Origin: Amaranthus tricolor | Lineage: Eukaryota; Streptophyta; Magnoliopsida; Caryophyllales; Amaranthaceae | Direction of reading: 5' to 3' | NCBI RefSeq assembly: GCF_026212465.1 | Contig: NC_080048.1 | Span: forward strand, 29,795,493 to 29,859,492 | Length of the DNA: 64,000 bases | Notes under the pieces: model-generated | What the model was told of the DNA's origin: nothing | The model's input: the letters and a program-made list of their open reading frames with translations, nothing else | Database searches by the model: none | In this document: positions 1-10,924 of the stretch, one piece after another | How positions within the stretch are numbered: position 1 is the stretch's first letter | Layout of the letters: every line of letters starts with the position of its first letter | Position numbers and translations under genes: made by a program

Positions 1-2229
1 TGTGGAATTGATTCGAATTCTACTTGACAATGAGAGCACACAAGGGAAGGAGCAATGTAACGATTATAGCGGGTCTTATTCACAGCCAAAGAGCCCTTAC
101 ACGCCCGCCATAGGAAATATTTGAGTTTTAGGGGTCCCTCTAAACTCCAAATTCTATCCTAACAGACATTTAGACCTCCATGAGCTACGAGGTTAGTCGA
201 ATTACACACGCCGCCAATATGCCGATTGACATTGAACATACCTGTGATGAACATTAGATATCAGAGAAGAAAAAGCCTCCGCACATATAATAAACAAGTA
301 GAGAGAGATAGGATCTCCTTAACAAATCCCCCTAGTCGGGGAAACATGCCCAAAAATGTGCCTATTGAGCCTAAAAGCAAAAGAAACACTAGAAATGCAG
401 CTAATAATAATCCTTCGAACCCAACAGTCACTAAAACTCATGCACAACATTATCCTTTCCAAGAAGCCCCATGCAACTTTGTCATATGCCTTACTCATAT
501 CGAGTTTCAAAGCAAAATAATGTTTGTCTCGACCTCTTTTTCGTTTCATAACATGGAAAGTCTTAAAAGCCACAAGTGCATTATCAGTGATGATGCATCG
601 AGGAATAAAAGCACTTTGGTTTACCGAGATGATATCATTAAGGAACGGTTTGAGTCTGTTAGCTAGGAGTTTAGAGATGGTCTTATAGATAACATTGCAA
701 CAATTGATTGGACGAAAATCAGAGAGGGTTTGAGGATCATGGATCCTGGGGATCAGAGAGATGTAAGTTTTGTTTATCCACTTCAGGTCATATAAACCGC
801 TCCACCAACTCATAACAAGAGCAAAGACATCCTCACCAATAATGTCCAAGAATTTTCAGAAGAACAAAGCATGAAAACCATTAGAACCAAGAGCCTTTGT
901 TCGGTGCATTTGAAAAAGAGCTCTTCAATCTCCTCAGTCGTAGGGTATGCATCCAAGACTACATTCATAGACTCGGTTACCACTGGAACCGTATCTTGTA
1001 AGGCTTCATCATAACCCAATGGGGACGACGTACTAAAAAGTTCTTCAAAATATGCAGTTATAAGCCTTTCGAGGTTAGCTTTACTAGTATACCTGTTTCC
1101 AATAGTATCAGTAAGACTTCAAATGCTATTTCTTTTTCTCTGAGAAGAAGCCTTACGAAGAAAGTATTTGGTATTTTGGTCCCCATCTCTAAGTTGGCTC
1201 GAGCATGCAGAAACCAATAAGACTCCTCGAGAAGATTTAGATCATCAAGTTCATCAGCAGCTAATTTCTTGTAGGTATTAATCATACAAGCATCAGGAGA
1301 ACACTTTTAGGCTTTAGCTCAATCTTTCTCTGTTTTTCTAACTCTTTTTTTTACATCACCAAAAGAATGTTTTGCCCAAATAGCTAACTGTAATGAGCAA
1401 CGGTCAATGCGATAATGAATATCATCCCCTAAGTTTTCATTCTATGCTTTGGACACAATCTCCGTACAATCATCACTAGAGAGCCAAAGAGACTCGAATT
1501 GGAACGGTCTTTTACCATCACTCCAATCAAAACTCACACATGAATCAAGGAAAATCGGAGCATGGTCCAACCTATATATAGGATAATGACGAACATCAAC
1601 ATTAGGGTAGTAAGAAAGCCATTGAGAAGAAGCAACAAACCTATCAAGATGTTCCCAGATGAGAGTACAAGGATTATTACCCGTCTTCCAATTAAAAGAA
1701 CTTCCACGATAACCGAGGTCTTATAGGCCACAATCATCAAGACATCTTCTAAAAGCATTCATATCATTATAATTACGACGAGCACCCCCATCTTTTTCCA
1801 TGGCTGATAAAATTTCATTAAAATCACCAAAATAATGGAAGGCATCACGAGCATCATGATTAATAGAGCGAAGCAGATCCCAAGTTTGGCACTTATTTGT
1901 ATGATCAGGCTGCCCGTACATTGCTCACGCAGACCAACAGAAATCGGTCCCCGGGTCATTCACTTCCACAAAAACATGATGTTGAGAATAGGAAATCAAA
2001 GATACTTCTATGTCTCTCCACCACAAACCCAAACCTCCTGATTACCATTACTATCAAAAACCTCATTACTAAAACCACACTTAGTACAAATGTGATTGAG
2101 TCTCTGCTTGTCAATCATTGTCTCCATAACAAAGACAATATCGAGCTGCTCTCTCCAACACAAGGAACAGAGAGAACTAACTGTCAAGGGATTGCCTAAC
2201 CCTTGACAGTTCCAACTGAGGATTTTCAT
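1..2229 (-). pseudogene. LINE ORF2 (endonuclease-reverse transcriptase), broken and internally deleted
   Basis: The start, MKILSWNCQGLGNP at 2229, is the classic beginning of the exonuclease-endonuclease-phosphatase domain. Further endonuclease motifs are HYFGDFNEIL (about 1830) and LDRF...W...LDHAPIFL (about 1640-1540), in other frames because of frameshifts. Reverse transcriptase runs from about 849 to 226: FRPINCCNVIYKTISKLLANRL, QSAFIPRCIITDNALVAF and LDMSKAYDKVAWGFL, then RGIC-stop-GDPISLYLFIICAE. The usual RQGDP is destroyed by changes consistent with two C-to-T transitions. The catalytic YADD block is absent: by about base 130 the sequence is already the zinc-binding zf-RVT domain (LKYFLWRACKGSL, then CSHC). 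A deletion has therefore removed the C-terminal half of the polymerase. Confidence 0.85.
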
Positions 2230-2267
2230 TGATCTTCTCGGGATTTGGCATCCGTAACCACCGCTAC

Positions 2268-3361
2268 TTAACTCCTAGAAGTCTCATCAATAACCGGACC
2301 AAAGCAAACTTTTTTACTATCCCCTTCAAAGTCTTCTATATTAACATCATCATCCCCTAACTTACGTTTACCTGGACCCTCACCATGCATAAACGCACTA
2401 TTGATTGTGAGCAATGAGGGTAAAGAAGATTGATAGTTCAAGACCCCCCCCCCCCCCACATCATGTTTCCATCGGAGTTTAACACATTTTTTGGTCTTCC
2501 CCTTTATCAAACTAGGGTTCAAAGCTAAAGAACCAGTTACCACATGATTATCCACTCCCTCAGCAAGCATATTATTAAATCTAGAGCGAGAAAGAGGTGA
2601 AGGACATACAATACCAATAAATTGAGAGACAAGTATCGGGCCGCTGCCAACCACGGTGGAGATATTGCAAGTGTCAGGTTCATGCGCAAGGTTGCCAACA
2701 TTATCAAGTTCATAGGTGTTACAGGTTGGTTCCTCGTCTGATATGGAGATCGAAGTCTTCTCTTCGTTCTTCTTAGCAGACTCATTATTTGTTTCAACCA
2801 GCAAAGAATTCCCAGAAGGAGCTAACACTGGTTTGGGCACAAAAATCAGTTTCTTTCCAGCACTAGTATTTTAAATGTCCTCCTTATATTTATTTAGGCC
2901 CTTTTCTAGGAGAAACTTTGAGAAACAAACCCCAACCATGACCAAGATCTCTCTCTTCATCAGGGACAATAGAATAGTCTCTGTCTGTATGTGTCGTGGT
3001 ATCGCACAAAAAGCAAAAATGTGGTAGGCGCTCGTATTTAAAATCAATTTTTAGCACATTATTCCCTTGAGTTTTAATGCGTTGGTGTCGTTTGAGGGGG
3101 TTGGTGACATTTAGAGAAACCCTAACCCTACGATACGGATTCACATCTAGAATATCCTCCTCGATCTCCAAAACTTTGCGCAATCCCCAAGCAATAGACT
3201 AATCCTATCATCAAATCTGTAGCCAAAAGGCAAATTATTCAACCTAATCCAAAAAGGTGAAGAATTCAAAGCGACGTCAGTAGGTTGCAATTCTTCAGAG
3301 ATTTCTTGAATAACAAGCAAGCGGTTATCAATGCACCAAAGTCTACCTTTGAGAACCTTGT
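2268..3361 (-). pseudogene. LINE ORF1 (DUF4283 / zinc-knuckle nucleic-acid-binding protein), broken
   Basis: The frame entering at 3361 reads KVLKGRLWCIDNRLLVIQEI and then SPFWIRLNNLPFGYRF, the signature of the DUF4283 region of plant LINE ORF1 proteins. It breaks near 3170; a second frame (3183-2890) continues with VLEIEEDILDVNPYRRVRV and the knuckle CFLCDTTTHTDRDY, where the canonical form is CX2CX3GHX4C, so the last cysteine is Tyr and the Gly before His is lost. A third frame (2840-2268) is a hydrophilic Ser/Asp/Glu-rich tail with a KRKLGDDD stretch, as is usual for the C-terminal half. In the family the protein coats the LINE RNA. It is not functional here. Confidence 0.8.
2444..2457. 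repeat. C14 homopolymer
   Basis: Fourteen consecutive C on the plus strand, inside the LINE ORF1 remnant. The exact length could be an assembly or sequencing artefact. Confidence 0.9.
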
Positions 3362-4983
3362 ACTTTTTTTTACCTTCTCACCTTTATTTTACTTGTACTT
3401 CTTTTTCTCATTTGATAATCTCGATTACTTCGCAAAAATTACTTTCTTTCTTTCTTACATAATTGGAATGACCTACGACCACATAACTCTTTAGCAAGAG
3501 TAATGTTGAAAATTTTCCACTATTAAACCAAATTTACGATACTTTATTACACCTATAAACTTTGATTAATCTCTTTTAGTTTTCCACAATTAGCACTTAC
3601 TGTCCATTTAGTAGTTGATATTACATTACTAATGCGGATAAATGTTATTAACCCAATAAAAAAATGTAGGAGAGTCAAAAATTAAACTCAAAAATTCCAA
3701 TTTAAAAATTATACTCTTACCATTAAGCTATACATTACATTAATTTTTTTTTGTTTAATTACTTATATTAGGGTTGATAATTTCTAAAAATTATAGTGAT
3801 TTTATTACCCCACTTCTCCTTAATATATTTTCGGTAATTGAAATGGATACAATTAATTAATGACTAAATCAGGTTTAGTTCAAACATGTGTCCGTAAGTA
3901 AGAGATATTACTAGGATTATGAGGTTTGTTCTAGTTATCCAACTAATCTTGCAATAAAACCACTTCTTCAAAATGCCAATATGACCTGTATAATCAACAA
4001 GGGTTAGGAGAATCTGGAATGGGTTTTCGAACCTACTCCGACACCCAAGTCAGTGTTTATATGATAAGGTTTGCCTAATAAGTTATCTCCAAGTGCACAA
4101 TGGCTTTAGATTGGTGGATATTATTAGAGTCTTTTATAGCATAAGACTTTAATGTATATAATTAATGAATAAAATCTTGTCTTATTCACAGGGACGACCC
4201 TGAGATAATAGGGGTCCGGGGCGGAAAATAATTTACGAACTCTAACTATTTTTTTAAAGGTATTGGTCGTAATTATATCATTCCTTCATTCCATATTACT
4301 TACGATTGATAATGTTATTTCTTCAAATAACATGTTGCTATCAAATAGAATTAAAATAGAAAGAAGGAAATATAAAATATAAAAAAAAAAATTAAATCTA
4401 TAATGTTGGAAAAGAAAAATAAAGTATGTACCAATACATAATATAAAATCAAACAAAGATATTTCTAAGAGCAATTTTGATTGCAAAATCACTAATATAA
4501 CAATGTATAAATCAAGAGAAGTTTTCTTGTACTAATTATTGTAGAGCAATTAGCTAAATAAATCTGCATTATATTGATAGAGTCAAGACCAAAAAAACAT
4601 GATTTAAAAAATGAGATTGCACAACTCAAAATTTACTTATCTCTGCAATCAATCAAATATTTTATCAAAATATTATAAGTTCAAATGACCACATAAAAGT
4701 CAATATAACAAATTCACAATTCTATTTATCATCAAATAGCAAAGAGAAAATATTACACTCACAAGTTTTCATCAAATCAATAAATATAAAATTAGTCAAA
4801 TAGATTTTGAGGATTCAGTCACACAAGTAAACCCATAAGAAAACTAAAAATAGTATAATTGTTAAATAATATTTAAAAATATTATAATTCTCAAATAATA
4901 TTTATCGAATGTGCGTGTTCCTTTGTGCTTATTCGAACAGTTACTTTGTTTAATTATCTTAAACAATGAAAATTAGCAATAAC
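3362..4983. other. AT-rich non-coding stretch
   Basis: No reading frame here looks like a protein. At about 4191 there is a hAT-style terminus, CAGGGACGACCCTGAG, followed by GGGGTCCGGGGCGG, but I could not find its partner. The segment 3985-4110 contains a phrase (CCGACACCCAAGTCAGTG) of a kind seen in plant LTR elements, too short to classify. Confidence 0.4.
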
Positions 4984-5110
4984 TTTGACTTAGCTTGATG
5001 GTAAAGCATTAGGCCTCTTTACACGTGGCTTGGGTTTGATTCCTAGCAAAAGCAATAAGGTAACTTTTTGGTGGGCCTTGGGCGTAAGCCTAACTTGCCC
5101 TTGCCCAAGG
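4984..5110 (+). mobile_element. tRNA-derived SINE with Pol III A and B boxes
   Basis: The A-box-like TAGCTTGATGG lies at 4991-5001 and the B-box-like GGTTTGATTCC at 5033-5043, about 31 bp apart as in a tRNA gene. The context (GTAAAGCATTAGGCC, then TTGGGTTTGATTCCTAGC) matches the 5' tRNA-related head of plant SINEs. It cannot fold as a full tRNA. The 3' limit is approximate; it appears to end in the repetitive TTGCCCTTGCCCAAGG stretch. No clear poly-A tail or target duplication is seen. Confidence 0.55.
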
Positions 5111-5746
5111 CTAGCATTGCTTATTCAATAAATATTCATCAATAGTCAAATAATTGTTTAATGATCAATGAAATATTTTCAGTTTTCAATCAATGCACAA
5201 GCAATAAATTACTTGATTCTTGTGTTAAGTAAATTGAATTTCGGTTACCTTATTTATGGTGTGGCTTAGGGGTATTTATAGTCCTTTATTGGGCTGTCAT
5301 AGAATGTCTCAATTGCCTTCTGCAGATGTCATTTGCCATCCAAAAAATATTGCTTTGTATTTTCTGTTATAACTGCTGACGTGAAAGGTTCTCATTGGTC
5401 TCTAAAAGAGTTACCTTCTTAGGAATTGACATTCGTCCCTCTTCATAAAAAGCAACCTCTTACCATTACTACTTGAGTGATCTATGCACTGTACATGTAC
5501 AAAGCACCCTCCTTTTATTTTATTTTTTTACTTTTCCCTTCTTGGTTAAGTAATTTTTGCCTCCCAATCACTAATATTTTTGTCCTGAATTATCAACTAA
5601 TGTTGCAACCTGAATAATTAATACGTATTTTATCCCTAAATTAGTGTCACTGATCTGGACACATGCAATATTACAATCTAAAAAATTATAACTCTAATCA
5701 GTAAACCACATGTGTATGTAATTATTAGACAATATTGGAACTCTAA
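5111..5746. other. AT-rich spacer, nothing recognised
   Basis: No coding signal, no clear repeat and no promoter that I would defend. Confidence 0.4.
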
Positions 5747-6061
5747 CGGCCCGCTTCGTTTAATGGTATTAAATTGTGGTAATGAGAATGATTTACAGTG
5801 TAAAATCTCATCAAAAGTTCCATGTCATTTCTATGGTAATGAAACTTTGATCACAAAAAAAGTTTTTTTGTTCACAAATTTCTATTACCATCTAATACCA
5901 CATCTCCCAATGGTTATGCATTGGAAAGAAATTTATAAAGAAAATGAGATGATTGAAGTTAGACAAGCATGAACATCAAGGTAGCAATAGATTTTTCGAC
6001 GAAAATTACACAAATTTTTATTCTTATTACCACCGTTTAATATCACCTACCAAACGGACAG
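5747..6061. mobile_element. Tourist/Harbinger-like MITE, copy 1
   Basis: A segment of about 315 bp whose ends are inverted repeats: CGGCCCGCTTCGTTTAATGG at the left and, as reverse complement of the right end, CTGTCCGTTTGGTAGGTG, both leading into GGTGGTAAT or GTGGTAAT. The interior aligns along its length with the element at 37635-37943, including AATGAGATGATTG and CATCTAATA. The flanks are TAA and TAT, compatible with a decayed 3-bp TWA duplication of PIF/Harbinger elements. It ends about 75 bp before a flavin monooxygenase exon. It encodes nothing. Confidence 0.7.
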
Positions 6062-6134
6062 TATATGATGACCCTAATATCTTAAGGGGTTGGACTACTT
6101 AGGCCCTAACAATTGATTAAGTGCCTATCCACAG

Positions 6135-9100
6135 GAATCGAGAAATGGCCAGGAAAACAGATACATAGCCACAATTACAGAGTTCCTGATCCATTTAAGA
6201 ACCAGGTATTTTCTCCGTTAGCTTCAAATTACTCATTTATGAAACTGTCTCTTAGTGAGATGACCTTAGAATAATCAACCCATATGTACATGGTTATAGG
6301 CTATTAAACTTATATGTGAAGCATGTCTTATATGTACACCAATTTGTTTAAATATATTATAAAAAAACTAGATAAAAACAGTTCAAATTGTATAATACAG
6401 AATACTAACCATGATTTACTAAATCATATGAATAGGTAGTAGTTGTGATTGGAAATGGGGCAAGTGCATTCGATATATCACGTGATATTTCAAAGGTTGC
6501 TAAAGAGGTTCATCTTTCTTGTAGATCACCACCCAATTTAAAATTTTCCAAACTTAATCACTGTCATAATAATTTATGGCAGCACTCTGCTGTAAGTGCC
6601 TAATCTTATTCTTGTTTTACTGTCATTAATTAATTGTCCTCGATACTTATTAATTATTGTTCCATCCGTTTCATTTCCAAAGTTATATTTTGTAATATAT
6701 TAAATTACAATCGTATACTAGTTAAAATATACTTTATTTATATTAGTTTTGATATATAGAAATTTAATAAATATATTGTTCATAATTTTTGGTAAAAAAA
6801 AATATTTATACATGTTTGTCAAAAAGAACCAATTCATTCTAAACCTTAAGCTTATGGTTGAATCCCTAAAATATCTTATATATTTTAACATGACTCCTAT
6901 CACACGAGAGCCTTTTGGCTAGAAGTGTGGATGTACTATACACCATTTGTGAGTAAGTATTTGAATTGTTTGCCGGTTGCTCTTTTTTTACCTAACAACA
7001 AAATTTATCCCTACTTCTTTGTTTTGATGATATTTCCACTTATAATAATTTTCAACAAAACCCTTTCTCAAGATGTTTTCTTATTTCATTTGGTTCTTAT
7101 AAAAATAGTTTTCGCACTTTTTACAACATCTTATCTCAAAAGTCAAACTATTTCTCTTAGCAAAATCCAAAAACTCTTCTAACCCTTTTGTTAATCTTAA
7201 ACTAAACTTTCCATTATTTCATTTGTTGTACATTCAACTTCTTTCATCAATAACATTCATTTTTAACACCTATTATAATAATATAATTGTTAAATTAATT
7301 AATAAAGTGAAGGAAAAATTATCAAAATAATCCAACTTTTCATTCATTCGCTACGAATAATCCCACCTTTAGATTTTTTTCTAATAATCCAATCTTTTGT
7401 ATGTTTTTTCTCTCAGTTACCCAGTAACCTAAACTACCATATCCTCACCCCTTAAACCACCACAACTTCATCCCTCTCTTCACCCACATGGTATCTTGAG
7501 AGCAAATACTTATTAAAGATGAGATTATTAAAAATTAATCAATAAATAGAAATATTCGTAGTAGATGAGTGAAAATTTAAATTATTTTCGACAATTTTTC
7601 CTAAAATAAATTAATCAAATAACTATGTAAACATATAAAACAATTAATAATGACAATGAAAAAAAAAAACAAATAACGTACTAAATTATAAAAGTTTAGA
7701 ATTACCAACCTCTTTCAAATCCCGCTTTTGTTTCCAGAATATAATAATGAAAGCAAATGGCTGATTTATTTAACAAAAAATACGGCGATGATTAGGCTAC
7801 CACCCACCCCATCGCTATATTTTAAATTCAAATTTTAAAAGATTAAGGAGAAATGGCGACAAGTATTTGGTTGAATTGGTTTCTTAACATGGTATTAGAT
7901 GCTAACGTGATAAGAAGTCACGGGTTCGGACTTCAACCACCCCTCATTTAAAATGGGCTTTCGTGTGAGGGTGCGAAATATTTCACTTAATTTTGAGAAA
8001 TAGTTGAGATTCAAACTCGTAATTTCTATCATATACGTATTTATTTAGTTATAATTATATTCTACATATAATGCAAAAGATATAAATAGATTATTTACTT
8101 AACAATGTTGAGGTTTAAATTATACTTTGAAAATTGTGCTTAATATCAAAAGTAACTAATATCGTAAAACGAAAGGATTAGTTAATTAAAGTGTGGGTTT
8201 GATTTGGTGTTGATAGATACGTATGGCTAAAGAAGATGGTATAATAGATTTTGAAGATGGTTCATCAATCGAGGCCAACGTACTTATACATTGCACTGGG
8301 TATGTTATACATGTTTCGGACTTGCATGCTCCCTTGTGGGCTTGTGGCCAAGTGTAATAACCTATTTATTATTTGATTTGATTTTTCAGGTATAAATTTT
8401 ACTTTCCATTTCTTAACACAAATGGAATTGTGAGGGTTGATGATAATCGAGTTGGACCATTATACAAGCATGTATTCCCTCCAGAGCTTGCTCCTTGGCT
8501 TTCTTTTGTAGGTATACCTCTAAAGGTATATATTTTATCTTAACTTCATTTCATATTTAGGGCATATTTCATAATTAATTTTATAGTTGACTTTTGGCTT
8601 TTGACTTTTTGATTAAGAAATTAGCCATTCACATTAAAACCAAAAATTATTAGATGTTTTAAGTAGATTTTTCTTTAACTTTAGCTTTTTAATTCACTTT
8701 TTCTCTAATAAACAGCCAAAAGTTAAAAATAAGTTTTTACGACACATCTCCATAATAATTATCTATAACATTTGCTTAACAATTAACGAAAAAGTAAATG
8801 CTACCAACCGTAGAAAATAGTGGGTTATAAAAGTAATACAAGAATGGAGAAGCAAATATGATTTCAAAGAAACTTGAAGTACTTTTTTTTTATTTTTTTT
8901 TTTTTATGTTGATTTCATCCACTAAACAAGAGTTATAAGACATTTATAGTGTTGTAAAATGTCGGTTAATATTACAATTCACTTTCCAAATAATTATAAC
9001 AAAATTAACTAAAATTCCGACCAGCTAGCTAGATAGAAGATAGTTTTGGTAGTTACATTCATGTTAAAAGAAATTTTTAGATAATATTTAATTAGATTAT

Positions 9101-10924
9101 TTCAACAAGAGCTGGTCTAAAAAACCAACAATCAACAGTAAAAGATAACAACTAAACACATCTTAATTTGTTTTTTTATTAATTTAAATTTTTGAAATGG
9201 TATGAGAACATGTTGGAATGATTTAAATTATAGATTATAAGTTTTGAGATGTTGGAACTACAATCAAAGTGGATTGCAAAGGTATTATCAAGAAAAGCAG
9301 GCCTACCTTCTAAGGAGGAGATGATGAGAGATGTGCAAGAATATTATCAACAAATGACAGTATTAAGACTGCCTAAACATCTCACTCATTATAGCCACAA
9401 TTTTGAGGAGGTATTGTATAATTCATTTATTTATGTTATTTTTATAAAACAAAATAAAAAACAACAAAATTGACATAATGATCTCATCTATTTTCCATCT
9501 ATTAAACATAAACTCACTTTTTAATGATTTTTAAATAATCTCGTCTATGGCTTTTGTTTGTTAAAAATAATTCATCCATGATTTGTTTTGATGAAAATAA
9601 ACCACCTAGATTGACTATTAGCAAATATGATGTCATAATCATAGTGTAAATTAAATGTGGTAATGTAATAGTGATGCGGTTGCCATATGATATCCCTTAA
9701 TATTTTCCATGAAGCGATTTTTTAACACCTTTGCGGAGAATATTAATTTGTTATTTTTGAAGACCTTTACAATGCGGACGACGCGATGCGATGTCGCTAC
9801 ACTATGGTCCAGACCCGTATCTAAGCAGGGGCAAGTGAGGCAATGGCCCTAGGCCCCATATTTTCAAAAACTAATTTATTAATTTTTATACTATTAAGAT
9901 TTAAACATATTCAAAAGAACCGAAAAAGTGAATGATGAGCGAGTTAGGCGGTTATAATTTTACTAAGGCAGAATAATAAGGGGAATATTAGATTGATAAA
10001 CGATAGATGTCATTTGTTCGACAATAGGAAACTTTTTCTAGGGAATGTACTTTTAATTGAAACTATAAAATTAAAATTTTTCTAAACTTCTTTATATATC
10101 TAGGTAAATTCTACGTGGTAACCCTGAGATATTGGGTTTTTCACGTGAAAACCAAATTTTTTTTAAAATTTATACGGTAACCCTGAAGTTTACTTAATTC
10201 ATCATCCATGACCTTTTTACATAAAAAAGATTAGAATACATTAATTTACTAAGGTTAAAGCATCTTGCACAAATAAAGAATTTGAATTCACCTTATTTCC
10301 CCAATTCAACTCTCCCAACATCACATAACCCCATTTCACCCTGATTCCCCTAAATAAACTATAATTAAGCTTGTTATTAGTATCTTAGCTATGATGGAGA
10401 GTTTACATAAATTATTAACTATCAACTAATATAAGATGTGATTATAGACTTTAAAATCATTGCTAATTATCTCATTAGTATTTTCGAGCTCATTGTAATA
10501 TCTTTATAGAAATATTTTTGTTTCTTCATTTTTGATGTCAAGTACCTAACAACATAGGACTTATAAGAATCTCTGTTTATTGTTTTAAGATTATGTTTTA
10601 GAATTTTTTATAAAAAGGCCCAAAGTTTTCTTTTTGCTTATGACTATGTATTTTGAGAAACAGCACTGCTATGGTTATAATAGCGGATTAGAAATATATG
10701 AGATTGTTAATGTCCTATTTCTAAAGAATTATTTGTAACAACCCATTGATGTATCTAAAATATTTGGTTTGCTAATATGTTTGTGGGTTTAAGTACATGG
10801 ACTGGTTAGCAGTAAAAGCTGGAACTTCATCAATGGATTGGAGAAAAGAGTTGTTCAAAGAGTGTGTTAAATGTGTGCAACGCAATGAGGATCAATTTAG
10901 AGACGATCCCATGTTCCTAATCAG
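6135..10924 (+). CDS. Flavin-containing monooxygenase (plant GS-OX/S-oxygenase-like), 3' exons; 5' exons not seen
   Basis: Six exons in consistent phase and without stops can be read: 6135-6205 (GIEKWPGKQIHSHNYRVPDP), 6436-6591 (VVVVIGNGASAFDISRDI, the NADPH-binding GxGxxA/G loop), 8217-8299, 8390-8525 (together ANVLIHCTGYKFYFPFL, then VGPLYKHVFPPELAP), 9234-9410 (FEMLELQSKWIAKVLS) and 10794-10924 (YMDWLAVKAGTSSMDWRKEL). All have GT-AG borders. The family uses FAD, NADPH and O2 to oxygenate soft nucleophiles such as thioether sulfur. The N-terminal FAD-binding GxGxxG exon is absent between the LINE and 6135, so the gene is either 5'-truncated or has a very long intron extending out of the window. 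The last exon after 10924 is unclear. The introns carry two MITE/SINE insertions. Whether it is active cannot be told. Confidence 0.85.
7312..7601. mobile_element. Mutator-like MITE in an FMO intron
   Basis: About 290 bp bounded by long imperfect inverted repeats: GGAAAAATTATCAAAATAAT at the left, and GGAAAAATTGTCGAAAATAA read inward from the right. Both continue into a CTACGAAT/GCTACGAATAAT block. The 9-bp flanks, TAAAGTGAA and TAAAATAAA, match at 7 of 9 positions with two G/A differences, as expected of an aged Mutator-type duplication. The termini resemble those of the MITE at 22134-31725, suggesting one family. Confidence 0.6.
7870..7985. repeat. SINE-like or tRNA-related dispersed repeat
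   Basis: Contains ATGGTATTAGATGCTAAC, then a B-box-like CGGGTTCGGACTTC and CGTGTGAGGGTGCG. This arrangement is common in short tRNA-related repeats of dicots. No matching copy and no target duplication are visible in the window, so the class is uncertain. Confidence 0.3.

Larger units (their letters stand above)
1..3361 (-). mobile_element. L1-type LINE (non-LTR retrotransposon), decayed, running off the left edge
   Basis: Read on the minus strand, the order is ORF1 (DUF4283-like region plus a degenerate zinc knuckle), then the ORF2 endonuclease, the N-terminal half of reverse transcriptase and a zf-RVT segment, which is the order of plant L1 LINEs. Homology stops abruptly at about 3361, where T-rich DNA begins, so the 5' end looks truncated; the 3' end lies beyond base 1. 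Stops and frameshifts are spread throughout, so the copy is dead. It lies upstream of the visible flavin monooxygenase exons and could sit in a long intron of that gene, but this is not shown. Family assignment rests on motifs I can read; the subfamily is unknown. Confidence 0.9.

Noticed and set aside
226..666. 146-codon plus-strand open frame
   Set aside because: It is the antisense shadow of the LINE reverse transcriptase, which is clearly coded on the minus strand.
4984..5060. Functional tRNA gene
   Set aside because: A and B boxes are present but no cloverleaf with acceptor and anticodon stems can be formed; a SINE head fits better.
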